A stretch of 64,000 bases of DNA from Vibrio splendidus 12E03 (GTDB lineage Bacteria > Pseudomonadota > Gammaproteobacteria > Enterobacterales > Vibrionaceae), in contig NZ_AJZD02000143.1 of assembly GCF_000272105.2 (NCBI RefSeq), positions 1 through 64,000 of the forward strand. Reading direction: 5' to 3'. A program made the position numbers and the translations under genes. Of this stretch, positions 37,710 to 46,912 are shown piece after piece. How positions within the stretch are numbered: position 1 is the first letter of the stretch; every line of letters starts with the position of its first letter. The notes beneath the pieces are model-generated. The model did not search any database. It saw only the letters and a list, made by a program, of their open reading frames with translations, and was not told where the DNA came from.

Positions 37710-38188
37710 TACGCCCCCAAACCAATCAGATTCTTAACCAACACAGTTGCCATTGCCACACCCATAAACACACAAGTCGCGACAATTGAACGTTTAGACA
37801 AACGTGCCATTCCCACAATGCCATGGCCGCTCGTACAGCCATTTGCAACCTTAGTGCCGAAGCCCACCAAAAGGCCGGCTATGATAACCACTGCAAAGTT
37901 GATTTCTTCTAACTGAGGAAGTTGATAGCCAGTTGGAATCAACAACCAACCGCTCACAACCATTCCGACAACAAAAGCAAGTCGCCAATGTTTCTCGGTT
38001 TTCTCAATGCGGAAGTCCGAGCTGGATTCAGATCCTGATTCTAAGCTTTTATTCTTTCTAGATGGCAATAAGCGACTAACGATTCCGCTGATTCCCGCAA
38101 CTCGCCCGATGCCCAACATCAGAACAATTGCCGACGCGCCTAGCAGCATGCCACCAAAAAATGCATCCCAAGGTATAAAACTAATCAC
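37709..38188 (-). CDS. YeeE/YedE-type sulfur transport half-protein
   Basis: The 159-residue inner-membrane protein has four helices and the hallmark motif NGCTSGHGIVGMARLS with the substrate-passing Cys. It pairs with the downstream half-protein. Such pairs are often found with rhodanese or ArsR-family genes, none of which is present here. Tandem inverted repeats 47-86 bp upstream of its start are probable operator sites. Confidence 0.85.
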   Translation of the reverse strand: MISFIPWDAFFGGMLLGASAIVLMLGIGRVAGISGIVSRLLPSRKNKSLESGSESSSDFRIEKTEKHWRLAFVVGMVVSGWLLIPTGYQLPQLEEINFAVVIIAGLLVGFGTKVANGCTSGHGIVGMARLSKRSIVATCVFMGVAMATVLVKNLIGLGA

Positions 38189-38234
38189 TGACCTCTCCTA
38201 TCCACAAACTCAAATCTAACTCACCACTATTTAA

Positions 38235-38274
38235 ATTAGAGTCTACTAATAAATATAAATTAGTCAATGCTAAT
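38235..38274. promoter_or_regulatory. Tandem ATTAG-N6-CTAAT inverted repeats
   Basis: Two copies of TAAATTAG-N6-CTAAT lie at 38235-38250 and 38259-38274 (core coordinates), 24 bp from centre to centre. They stand just upstream of the YeeE/YedE pair, where ArsR-family sulfide or persulfide sensors often bind. The regulator gene is not in the neighbourhood. Confidence 0.55.
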
Positions 38275-38340
38275 GTAACGCGCTATGTTTCGGTTTGCAA
38301 ATCTAGTGTCTAAAGCCAAAAGTCGAAAAGCGTCCCCCAT

Positions 38341-38372
38341 GAAAAAGCCCCTAGGCGTTAACCTAAGGGCTT
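38341..38372 (-). terminator. Terminator of the glycosyltransferase gene
   Basis: AAGCCCTTAGG and CCTAGGGGCTT on the minus strand pair with one mismatch, followed by TTTTTC. Confidence 0.8.
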
Positions 38373-38402
38373 AAGATTTATTCTGTCTTTGGAAAAGAAC
38401 AG

Positions 38403-39635
38403 CTATTTGATCTTGTTCTTCTCAGCAATCCACTGCGACATGTACTTAGTGCTCGCCATGCTGTGGTGCTTCAGCATAGAGCCAATGAAGTTATCCAGTC
38501 GATGTGATTCAAGCTCGGACTCTATCGCAATCAAACGCTCGATCAATTTGTCGCCCAGTTGATTCTGTTCATAGTGCGCTTCAAGAATTGAATGACACTG
38601 GCTTTGAGCTTTAATCCACTTCTCTTCATCTTTATAGAGAGCAACAGCTGCTTCAACAAACGCGTCGATATCGTCTGCAACAGCGCCCGGCCATTGCAAC
38701 TCACCTTGCGGCAACATGCCTTCACTACCAATTTCACTGGTCACGTTTGGAGTTTGCAGCTTCATCGCATCAAGCAGCTTGCCTTTAATGCCAGCGCCAA
38801 AGCGTAATGGCGCAACACAAACACGCGCCTGTTCCATTACTTCTTGAGCGTCTTTAGCCCAACCTTTGATATGGAAACCGGTTTTTGGATTATGCAAAGC
38901 GGTTGCTTTCGGCGGCGGATAAGATCCGTAAATATGAAGTTCACTATCAGGCAACTGCTTACGAATCTTTGGCCAAATCTTTTGTAACTGAAGCACAGCA
39001 TCCCAGTTAGGCGCATGTCTAAAATTACCTATCGTCATGAAATGCTTACGTTCTTCAAAGCTTTTCGTACTTTCAGGCAACGTGTTGAGATCAACCATGA
39101 ACGGCAGGTGATGTAACAGTTTTGGATCGATATTGAACTGAGATTGGAGCAATTCCATCTCGTAACTTGAGATGATCAACGAAAGATCACAGCGTAGAAT
39201 CGCGGCAATTTCACGTTTAGCCAAGTCGCTGTACAAGTGTGCTTTGGTCAGTTCCGTTTCTTTCTTAACGGCTTCGTGTCGAGCATTACGTAGAAACTGT
39301 AAGTCTTCCGTATCCAGTAACTTAAAGGCATTCGGGCATACTTTCTCGACACGCCAACCAAACTGTTCTTCCATCATAAAACGGTCAAACATCACGACAT
39401 CGGGCTGCAGCTCTTCAATATAATCGTCAAAGCTATCGCAATTTAACTGTATAGATTGGCTTGTAATGCCCTCTTCAGAGAGATCAATCATGTGCTCGGT
39501 TTCTTGAGCGGGTGTTGCAAATTCAACTGACCAACCTTGTCTCTTAAATAGACGTAATAGAGACATCATATGGCTGCCAGCCGCCGATGAATTCGGTTCT
39601 GGCCATACGTAGCCAATTGCTAAAACTTTCTTCAA
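38403..39635 (-). CDS. Glycosyltransferase (GT4-like)
   Basis: The 410-residue cytosolic protein has a GT-B layout: N-terminal GYVWPEPNSSAAG, a central linker and a C-terminal nucleotide-sugar domain with FMTIGNFRHAPNWDA, LHIYGSYPPP and the APLRFGAGIKGKLLDAM motif close to the GT4 donor site. Acceptor and sugar are unknown. No polysaccharide cluster surrounds it, so it is a lone transferase, possibly acting on surface glycans. Confidence 0.78.
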   Translation of the reverse strand: MKKVLAIGYVWPEPNSSAAGSHMMSLLRLFKRQGWSVEFATPAQETEHMIDLSEEGITSQSIQLNCDSFDDYIEELQPDVVMFDRFMMEEQFGWRVEKVCPNAFKLLDTEDLQFLRNARHEAVKKETELTKAHLYSDLAKREIAAILRCDLSLIISSYEMELLQSQFNIDPKLLHHLPFMVDLNTLPESTKSFEERKHFMTIGNFRHAPNWDAVLQLQKIWPKIRKQLPDSELHIYGSYPPPKATALHNPKTGFHIKGWAKDAQEVMEQARVCVAPLRFGAGIKGKLLDAMKLQTPNVTSEIGSEGMLPQGELQWPGAVADDIDAFVEAAVALYKDEEKWIKAQSQCHSILEAHYEQNQLGDKLIERLIAIESELESHRLDNFIGSMLKHHSMASTKYMSQWIAEKNKIK

Positions 39636-39734
39636 AACACTTCCTAAGAAATAACAAAAGGGACTGTAGAAGTCCCAAATTAAACGTAAATCAATTTAGA
39701 TCGCTAATTATAATTGGTTCTAAGAACTCAGCGA

Positions 39735-40229
39735 TCAGATTCGCTCACCTACATTGCGAGCTATCATAAGCACTTCATCAGCAGAGTACAGGTTTGAAAT
39801 CGTGGTTTCGACTTGAGCGCCTAATGTCGACTGATAGAGCTTTTGTGCAAAGTTGTCTGCTCTGGTGGTCACTAATACATGTTTTAGTGTCGAGCCTTGC
39901 TCTGCTAGCTTGTGCTTCACTTGGGGCAAGGAGTCTAGAATCAGCTTTTTGCCTAATCCTTGCCCCTGCGCGCTCGGTAACACAGCAAGTTGCTCTAGTT
40001 CCAAAACAGCTTCAGGTCTAAACCCACTCTTTTGCACCCAAATTATGTAGCCGACAATCTCACCTTCACTCTCTGCAACGAAGTTAAGAAAGCGTGGTGC
40101 AGCGCTTAAGTTACATTGTAACCAATCTTTTGAGTTTTGCTGTCGAACAAAAGTAGCTTGGTGAACTAAAGCCGCCCCATCAAGGTCGGCTTTTGTCATA
40201 AAACGAACTTGCGCGATGCTACTACCCAT
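39735..40229 (-). CDS. GNAT-family N-acetyltransferase
   Basis: The 164-residue product has the GNAT acetyl-CoA site ([20 protein letters not shown]) and the strand-helix order of the family. Its start overlaps the end of the fabH-like gene by 8 bp, so the two are translationally coupled. The acceptor is unknown. Confidence 0.82.
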   Translation of the reverse strand: MGSSIAQVRFMTKADLDGAALVHQATFVRQQNSKDWLQCNLSAAPRFLNFVAESEGEIVGYIIWVQKSGFRPEAVLELEQLAVLPSAQGQGLGKKLILDSLPQVKHKLAEQGSTLKHVLVTTRADNFAQKLYQSTLGAQVETTISNLYSADEVLMIARNVGERI

Positions 40230-41322
40230 TCTCAGAATTAGGACGCGTTTTACAGTGTAAAATGGCTCTTTCTAAAAGCTCTAAAGCCGACTTATCTGCT
40301 TCTGGAAGCTTAGCGTCCGACTGACCTAACGGTTCAACACGGCTACCCCATTTAATATGACCAGCACCCCAAGTTAAACCGGCACCGAATGCCGCCACAA
40401 GGATGTTTGAGTTAGGTTTAACAAAGCCTTGCTCTAACGATTCACACAATGCAATTGGCACAGTCGCAGCCGACGTGTTGCCGTAGTTTTGAATGTTCAC
40501 AAACGCTTTCTCACGTTCAATGCCCGCCATGTCGCACAGAGTTTGAATGATTCGGATGTTTGCTTGGTGTGGAATCACTACATCGATGTTGTCTGTTGAG
40601 ATGCCAGTGCGGCTCAATACTGTGTGTGCTGCTGCACCCATGCCTTTAACCGCACGTTTGAAGATCTCTTTACCAACGAAGTCAAAGTCCCAATAACCGT
40701 TGTCCGCAGCAAAACGATCCATAGATGTACCGAATTTTGGTACCGCTAGAATATCACGACCTTCAGCATCACAACCGATCTGAGCTTCTTGTAAGCCAAC
40801 TTGTTCTTCGGTGCGGGATAGAACCACAGCGCCAGCGCCATCACCGAAAAGAACCGCGGTATCACGCTTGGTCCAATCAATGAAGAATGACAAACGTTCT
40901 GCGCCCACAACGATAGCGTTGCGGTAGTTACCCGCTTGAATCAGTCGAGTCGCCGTTTCAACACCGTAAATGAAGCCAGTACATGCCGCATTAAGGTCGA
41001 AAGCCGCTGCACTCTTAATGCCTAGATTCTGTTGAACCTTAGATGCGGTGTTTGGGATAAGTGAGTCTGGGCTGCACGTCGCGATGATAACAAGATCGAT
41101 ATCTTCAGCAGTTAGGCCAGCACACGCCATTGCATGTTTCGCTGCAACAGTCGCAAGTTCAGAGGTATTTACATGACTGATACGACGGTTTTCGATACCA
41201 GTTCGAGTTCGAATCCACTCGTCAGACGTATCAATGAAAGTGCTTAAATCATCATTGGACAGCACGGCTGGTGGCAGACACTTTCCCCAGCCAGTAATTT
41301 CGGCGTAAAATTTTGTCATCAT
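40222..41322 (-). CDS. fabH: Beta-ketoacyl-ACP synthase III paralogue
   Basis: The 366-residue thiolase-fold enzyme has the catalytic triad of FabH: Cys in [11 protein letters not shown], His in [10 protein letters not shown] and Asn in [10 protein letters not shown]. It condenses acetyl-CoA (or another acyl-CoA) with malonyl-ACP to start fatty acid synthesis. It is longer than usual FabH (about 317) owing to a C-terminal extension of about 40 residues. It lies outside a fab operon, and vibrios carry such a second copy on chromosome 2, so a special role is likely. It is divergent from trxC. Confidence 0.9.
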   Translation of the reverse strand: MMTKFYAEITGWGKCLPPAVLSNDDLSTFIDTSDEWIRTRTGIENRRISHVNTSELATVAAKHAMACAGLTAEDIDLVIIATCSPDSLIPNTASKVQQNLGIKSAAAFDLNAACTGFIYGVETATRLIQAGNYRNAIVVGAERLSFFIDWTKRDTAVLFGDGAGAVVLSRTEEQVGLQEAQIGCDAEGRDILAVPKFGTSMDRFAADNGYWDFDFVGKEIFKRAVKGMGAAAHTVLSRTGISTDNIDVVIPHQANIRIIQTLCDMAGIEREKAFVNIQNYGNTSAATVPIALCESLEQGFVKPNSNILVAAFGAGLTWGAGHIKWGSRVEPLGQSDAKLPEADKSALELLERAILHCKTRPNSENG

Positions 41323-41441
41323 TTACCTGTTTATTGTTTGTTTTTATTTAAGTATCGTATTCTAGTTTTAAACAGTATAAGCGCTCCGTGCGTGATTCGT
41401 AAATCGCGTTAGCAACGGAGTTACAATAAAAAGAGAAAGTT

Positions 41442-41876
41442 ATGTCTACATTCAACACACGTTGCCCTTCTTGTAATGGCGTAAACCGAGTTCCTTCAGA
41501 AAGAATTTCAGAAAGCCCAACCTGCGGTAAATGCAAAACAGCATTGCTCGACGGCGCTCCTATAGAGGGAACATCACTTAATTTCCAATCTATTTTGAAC
41601 AGTTCACAGCCTGTGGTTGTCGATTTCTGGGCGACATGGTGCAACCCATGTGTGGGCTTTGCGCCAGTGTTCAGTGACGTTGCTAAAGAGCGTTCGGGAG
41701 ATGTTCGATTCATTAAGATTGATACTGAAGCTCAGCAACAGCTTGCCGCAATGTATCAAATCAGAAGTATTCCGACGGTAATGGTCTTTAAAGACGGTAA
41801 ACGTGTCGATACGATTAACGGTGCGTTACCAAAAGGCCAATTTGATCAGTGGCTTAATCAAGCTCTAACCAAATAA
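41442..41876 (+). CDS. trxC: Thioredoxin 2
   Basis: The 144-residue product has the N-terminal zinc-binding Cys pairs of thioredoxin 2 (CPSC and CGKC) followed by a thioredoxin fold with VDFWATWCNPCVGFAP and the cis-Pro loop IRSIPTVMVFKDG. The active site is CNPC where CGPC is usual. It reduces protein disulfides in the cytosol and in E. coli is OxyR-induced. It has its own terminator. Confidence 0.93.
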   Translation: MSTFNTRCPSCNGVNRVPSERISESPTCGKCKTALLDGAPIEGTSLNFQSILNSSQPVVVDFWATWCNPCVGFAPVFSDVAKERSGDVRFIKIDTEAQQQLAAMYQIRSIPTVMVFKDGKRVDTINGALPKGQFDQWLNQALTK

Positions 41877-41946
41877 CACTATTATTTAGACTATTAGTTA
41901 AGCTATCGATTTAGCATTACTTAATTCTAAGTAAGCACACAAAAAT

Positions 41947-41984
41947 AGGTTAGAGAGTCTTATCAAACCAAGACTCTCTAACCT
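41947..41984. terminator. Hairpin between convergent genes
   Basis: AGGTTAGAGAGTCTT and AAGACTCTCTAACCT form a 15-bp stem with an 8-base loop between trxC and the GMC dehydrogenase gene. T tracts are weak, but the position between convergent genes fits a terminator for both. Confidence 0.7.
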
Positions 41985-42020
41985 ACTGTTTTATTAATGG
42001 TTATCACTTAACTTCTTGAT

Positions 42021-43670
42021 TTAAACCACAGCTTCGCCTTTCGCTTTAATGCCAGCTTCTTGCTGACCTAACTCGTATTCCTGTTTGATCTGGTCTGCGA
42101 CTTTCTCGGCAATCATAATGGTTGGCGCATTGGTGTTTGCCCCAATCAAAGTCGGCATCACAGAAGCATCAATGACTCTCAAATTATCCAATCCATAGAC
42201 TTTAAGGTCTTTATCTACCACGGCCAGCGAGTCATCATTAGACCCCATTTTGCAAGTTCCCACTGGATGATACTGGGTATCCGCACGGTTACGAATATCT
42301 TGCTCGATAGCCTTATCGTCACTTGCATCGACTGGGTAAAATGCATTACCACGGATGTCATCAAACGGCGCACTTTCAAGCATTTGGTACTGTTTCTTCC
42401 AGCCCTTAACCATAATCTCCATGTCTTCTGGATGACTGAAAAACGCAGGATCGATCTTAGGCGGATCATAAGGATCACTACTATTGAGCGTTACGGTGCC
42501 TATGCTTTTCGGTCGTAGCAAGGTGACGTGAGAGGTAAACCCATGACTGGTATGTATTTTTCTGGCGTGATCATCAACCACAGCGACGACAAACACAAAC
42601 TCTAAATCCGGCACGGCGATATGATCTTCTGAACAGAGAAAACCTATCCCTTCTGCAAAATTACTGGTCATCTTGCCACGGCGTTCTTTGTGCCAGAGCG
42701 GTAAGGCTTTGGTCATTTCAGAGGCCATTTGCAACGAGATACCGAAAGTTTCACGTTTTTCACTGCACTTGTACGAATGTACTAAGTCGATATGGTCTTG
42801 AAGGTTCTTACCCACTCCAGGCAACTCATGAACCTGTTCGATACCATGCGCCTCCAATTCACCTTTAGCGCCGACACCCGACAATAACAGCAATTGTGGG
42901 GAACCAAAGGCGCCAGCGGATAGAATCACTTCTTTGTTGCATTGGATCTGATAACGCTTGCCGTTAGAACCATACTCGACACCAACCGCCTTCTTGCCTT
43001 CAAACAAGACCTTATGCGTGGTTGCCTTGGTCACGACCGTTAGATTTGGTCTTGAAAGGTTTGGCGTTAAATAAGCCTTGGCAGCACTGCATCGTTCGCC
43101 ATTAATTTGAGTCACCTGAGTCGGCATCGCCCCAAATTGTGCCGCACCATTGATGTCTTCATTACGAGGAACCCCTATCGACTCACACGCCGTTAAGTAA
43201 CGTTCCAACATCGGGCTTGGCGATCGAAGGTTAGCCACATTCAATGGACCACCTTGGCCGTGATACTCATCTTGGTGGACTTCGTTATTTTCTGCTTTCT
43301 TAAAGTAAGGTAGACACGATTCATAATTCCACCCGGTGTTACCCAAGCTTTCCCATGTGTCGTAGTCGTAACGGTGCCCACGAGCGTACATCATGGCATT
43401 GATAGAACTAGAGCCGCCAAGTGTCTTTCCTCTCGGTTGGTAACCTTTGCGGCCGTTCAAACCCGGTTGTTCAACGGTTTCAAAAGCCCAATTATTCAGT
43501 TTGGTTGGCATCATTGCCACCACGCCGACCGGTGTATGAATGAATGGGCTCGTGTCTTTACCGCCCGCTTCTAACAAGCAAACAGTGACATTCGGGTCTT
43601 CCGACAACCGCGAAGCCATGACACAACCCGCAGAACCACCGCCAACAATAATAAAATCATAACTATCCAT
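42021..43670 (-). CDS. GMC-family FAD-dependent alcohol dehydrogenase
   Basis: The 549-residue flavoenzyme has the FAD-binding N-terminus (FIIVGGGSAGCVMASRLSE), the GMC signature GKTLGGSSSINAMMYARGH and a C-terminal TQYHPVGTCKMG with the active-site His. It resembles choline dehydrogenase and AlkJ. The partner gene encodes an acyl-CoA ligase, which favours an aliphatic alcohol over choline. The start overlaps the end of the ligase gene by 8 bp. A true BetA would be expected next to betB/betI, which are absent. Confidence 0.85.
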   Translation of the reverse strand: MDSYDFIIVGGGSAGCVMASRLSEDPNVTVCLLEAGGKDTSPFIHTPVGVVAMMPTKLNNWAFETVEQPGLNGRKGYQPRGKTLGGSSSINAMMYARGHRYDYDTWESLGNTGWNYESCLPYFKKAENNEVHQDEYHGQGGPLNVANLRSPSPMLERYLTACESIGVPRNEDINGAAQFGAMPTQVTQINGERCSAAKAYLTPNLSRPNLTVVTKATTHKVLFEGKKAVGVEYGSNGKRYQIQCNKEVILSAGAFGSPQLLLLSGVGAKGELEAHGIEQVHELPGVGKNLQDHIDLVHSYKCSEKRETFGISLQMASEMTKALPLWHKERRGKMTSNFAEGIGFLCSEDHIAVPDLEFVFVVAVVDDHARKIHTSHGFTSHVTLLRPKSIGTVTLNSSDPYDPPKIDPAFFSHPEDMEIMVKGWKKQYQMLESAPFDDIRGNAFYPVDASDDKAIEQDIRNRADTQYHPVGTCKMGSNDDSLAVVDKDLKVYGLDNLRVIDASVMPTLIGANTNAPTIMIAEKVADQIKQEYELGQQEAGIKAKGEAVV

Positions 43671-45246
43671 TGGTCATCTCCGCTATTTCTAGTGGGTGTA
43701 ATTCTCGTTTCAAAATTTTGCCTGTCGCCGTCATTGGTAGCGCTTTACGAATGAACACCTTTCGAGGGTATTTGTAGTCGGCTAATTGTTCACGACACCA
43801 AGCTATCAGTGCTTCGCTATCACATTGTGTATGTTCATGAAGCACCACATGCGCATGAATCTCTTCACCTAGGCGATCATGATGCTCACCCACAACGGCG
43901 ACCATTTCGACATCAGGATGGCACATCAAAACTTCTTCAACTTCGCGCGGATACACGTTGTAACCACCACGGATGATCATGTCTTTAACGCGATCGACAA
44001 TGAATAAGTTGCCGTGCTCATCGGTGCGTCCGATATCTCCAGTTAGGAACCAACCGTCTCTGATGGCTTCCGCCGTGGCTTCTGGTCTTTGATAGTAGCC
44101 TTTCATGACACTTGGACTCTTGGTGCAGACTTCGCCCAACTCTCCCATCGCGACTGAGTTACCTTGAATGTCTGTAATCTTAATAAGGTGACCACACAAA
44201 GGTTGACCAACACTGCCCGACAAGCGATCACCATCAATATGGTTAAAGGTAGCAACTGGCGCAGTTTCAGACAGCCCATAACCTTCCAATACTGGAAGTT
44301 CGAATCGAGATTCAAATTGACGAATAACCTCAAGCGGCATAGAAGCCCCACCAGACACGCCAAGCCTTAAGCTGTGTTTGACTTGTTCAGAGCGCTCTAA
44401 CGACTCTTCTCCTGCTCGCAACAACGCGATATACATAGTAGGTACGCCCGCAAACACGCTGACTTTATGGTTAATGATCTGGTCGATCACCAGTGACGGT
44501 TCGAAACGCGGAATCAACACCATGGTGGACCCTGTTAGCACACTCGCGTTCATCATGACCGTCTGGCCGAAGCTATGGAACAAAGGCAGTGTGGCCATTG
44601 TGGTGTCGCTGTACTCCAATCTCATTAGATACTGTGACGACATCGCATTGGTTTGCATGTTGGTGTGGGAAAGCTCAGCCCCTTTTGGTTGACCCGTCGT
44701 GCCAGAGGTATAAAGGATCACAGCGGTATCATCGCCATGACAAGCCACAGACTCAAAAGGAGTAAAAGGTTGTGCCAACCAATCAGCTATTGATTCATGC
44801 TGCTCATTTCTTTCTGAAGGAGTTCCTGAGCTTGTTGGGAGTGGCATCTCAATAAAATATTCACACTGATTTGCCTGCTCGAAGCCTTGTAATCCATAAC
44901 GTCCAATTGGCAGCTCTTCACTGCCCTCAAAGCATAAATAAGCTTTCGCATCTGAATCATTAAGGTGATAAGCGATCTCTCTGGCCTTGAATAAAACATT
45001 CAAAGGCACCACCACACAGCCCGCTTTTAGAATCCCGTAATAAGCGATTGGAAAATACGTGACGTTCGGACACGACAGCGCGACCTTATCTCCCTTCTTT
45101 AACCCGAGTCTTTTTAGATTCGCGGCCACGCTTCCAGAAAATTGTTCTAACTGAGAAAAGCTGATTTCATCCGATCCCATACGCAGAGCGGCTTTAGTTG
45201 GAAAAAGCGAAGCGCTGCGCTCCAAGTTAACAGCAAGATTGTGCAT
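43663..45246 (-). CDS. Acyl-CoA ligase (AMP-forming)
   Basis: The start is ATG 45246, behind AAGGAG; the longer frame to 45345 adds an unlikely leader. The 527-residue enzyme has the adenylate-forming motifs ILYTSGTTGQPKGAEL, GYGLSETAPVATFN, GWFLTGDIG and the catalytic Lys in MTATGKILKREL. It activates a carboxylic acid to its CoA ester. With the downstream alcohol dehydrogenase it could convert alcohols to CoA esters for beta-oxidation; an aldehyde dehydrogenase step is missing locally. The chain length is not predictable from sequence alone. Confidence 0.87.
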   Translation of the reverse strand: MHNLAVNLERSASLFPTKAALRMGSDEISFSQLEQFSGSVAANLKRLGLKKGDKVALSCPNVTYFPIAYYGILKAGCVVVPLNVLFKAREIAYHLNDSDAKAYLCFEGSEELPIGRYGLQGFEQANQCEYFIEMPLPTSSGTPSERNEQHESIADWLAQPFTPFESVACHGDDTAVILYTSGTTGQPKGAELSHTNMQTNAMSSQYLMRLEYSDTTMATLPLFHSFGQTVMMNASVLTGSTMVLIPRFEPSLVIDQIINHKVSVFAGVPTMYIALLRAGEESLERSEQVKHSLRLGVSGGASMPLEVIRQFESRFELPVLEGYGLSETAPVATFNHIDGDRLSGSVGQPLCGHLIKITDIQGNSVAMGELGEVCTKSPSVMKGYYQRPEATAEAIRDGWFLTGDIGRTDEHGNLFIVDRVKDMIIRGGYNVYPREVEEVLMCHPDVEMVAVVGEHHDRLGEEIHAHVVLHEHTQCDSEALIAWCREQLADYKYPRKVFIRKALPMTATGKILKRELHPLEIAEMTNG

Positions 45247-45616
45247 CCATGATCTCCTTATTCGGCTTGACCTAGCGGTCACATTCGCCTTAGACGTTTT
45301 AATCGTTGTAATAAGTGTTGTCTTTGTTGCTATCAAAGCCTGCACATTGGTGTGTCATGTAGGTAAGAGTATTTATTGAGCAAAATGTTTAAGATGTTCC
45401 AATATGCAACCTATCAAATTACAACATTTTGATAACATTCCGAACAGGTTTCAAAAAGACAAAAACCGGTGATATTCGGACGCAGCTCTATCAGGCCTTG
45501 TAAAACCTTGCACACATAAAGCAAAAGTTTGAACAAGCTTGGGAAAGTGAGAACAGGCGACAAGCGTAAATGTTAAGAGTTCGGTTAAGATGGGAATATT
45601 CAACAAGAGGCATCCT
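45247..45616. promoter_or_regulatory. Divergent promoter region of the ligase operon and its AraC gene
   Basis: The 370-bp gap has no ORF. It carries an inverted pair TCCGAA (45439-45444) and TTCGGA (45475-45480), 30 bp apart, with an inner AGGTTT/AAACC pair. This could be an AraC-type operator; other promoter elements were not recognised. Confidence 0.4.
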
Positions 45617-46642
45617 ATGGAATACACCGCAGTCTACGAACCCGATATGCAAGCATTCGGTATTCTTGATCTTCAATTACTGCATCGCTATATGTCACCC
45701 GCCCTCAATATCGAAGCATTATTGGAAGGCAGTAACATTGATGCTCTGCAACTCAACACGCCAGACACCCACATTACCTTGGCGCAAAAGTTGGCGGTGT
45801 TCAGTAACGCATTGGCGAACACTGATAAAGGCGGTTTAGGGTTAAGAGTCGGCCAACAGGCACGGTTTAGCGACTTTGGTGTTCTAGGTTATGCGGTATT
45901 CAGTAGTGAAACGCTGTTAGATGCTTTGCTGATTGGATTTAAATATCTGCAGCTTGCTGGCCCTGTACTTAGAAAAACGATGTCAGTAGAAGATAACGTT
46001 GGATACTTTAGAGCCGAGCAGCTGATCGACTTGGACTCGCTGCTGCCATTTTGTTGCGAATATTGGTTCACCGCAATTCAAAGCCTGTGTGAAGAAGTAC
46101 TGCAACAACCATTCCCATCTCAAGTGATCCGCTTCCCTTACCCGAAGCCAGAATACGGCGACCTCTACACAGAGATTTTCCGTTGCCCCGTTGAATTCAA
46201 TAGTGATCGCCTTGAATGGCAGTTTGATGCAACAAGTTTGTACTCGCCTCTTCCTACCGCCAATACCATCACGCTGCAGATGTGTCTGAAATCGTGTGAC
46301 GACATGTTGGCAAAAGTCAGTGCGTCCACCAGCCTAAAAGAAAAAGTCTCTCAAATGCTGCTAGAGAGACCGGGCTGTTACCCTTCGATAGAATCTATTT
46401 CATCAGAATTGGGGATGTCTTCTCGAACGCTGCGCCGACACCTCAAAGCCGTCGATACGAGTTACCAGAAGATACTTGACCACGTTCGTTTTCACCTTTC
46501 TCGACACTACCTTTCTTCAACTCAAATGAGCATTGAAGAAATATCTGAGCGCGTTGGGTTTTCAGACAGCGCTAACTTTCGACATGCCTTTCGTAAATGG
46601 AGTGGAAGCTCGCCCAGACAATACCGAAAAGAAGTGGTCTAA
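45617..46642 (+). CDS. AraC-family regulator of the alcohol/acyl-CoA operon
   Basis: The start at ATG 45617 has AAGAGG upstream. The 341-residue product has an N-terminal sensor domain of the OruR/ArgR-like type (arabinose-binding-like, residues 20-200) and a C-terminal AraC double helix-turn-helix with SISSELGMSSRTLRRHLK and IEEISERVGFSDSANFRHAFRKW. It is divergent from the ligase/dehydrogenase operon and most likely activates it in response to the substrate. Confidence 0.9.
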   Translation: MEYTAVYEPDMQAFGILDLQLLHRYMSPALNIEALLEGSNIDALQLNTPDTHITLAQKLAVFSNALANTDKGGLGLRVGQQARFSDFGVLGYAVFSSETLLDALLIGFKYLQLAGPVLRKTMSVEDNVGYFRAEQLIDLDSLLPFCCEYWFTAIQSLCEEVLQQPFPSQVIRFPYPKPEYGDLYTEIFRCPVEFNSDRLEWQFDATSLYSPLPTANTITLQMCLKSCDDMLAKVSASTSLKEKVSQMLLERPGCYPSIESISSELGMSSRTLRRHLKAVDTSYQKILDHVRFHLSRHYLSSTQMSIEEISERVGFSDSANFRHAFRKWSGSSPRQYRKEVV

Positions 46643-46912
46643 CACGATTAAACGCCCTAAATTAAAATCTGATGAATACAACGAATCTCTCTCCCTCTTT
46701 CAAATTAAATAGTCGTTTGAACAACGCTTTATCGGCTATTTAACCGCAGAAAATATCGCGAAAACATGAAATATCACAACGGTATTTTAGCCAACAAACA
46801 CGATAAATTTCTTTTATCTTCACGACCATTTTTATTCGTTTTACCCAATCCAGTTTCTCCCCCATAGTCGCGGAAAATTCATCGTTTCTTTCACTATTTA
46901 GAGGCTCCTGCA

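Noticed and set aside
42021..43670. Calling the GMC enzyme choline dehydrogenase BetA
   Set aside because: No betB, betI or choline transporter is nearby, and the partner gene is an acyl-CoA ligase.
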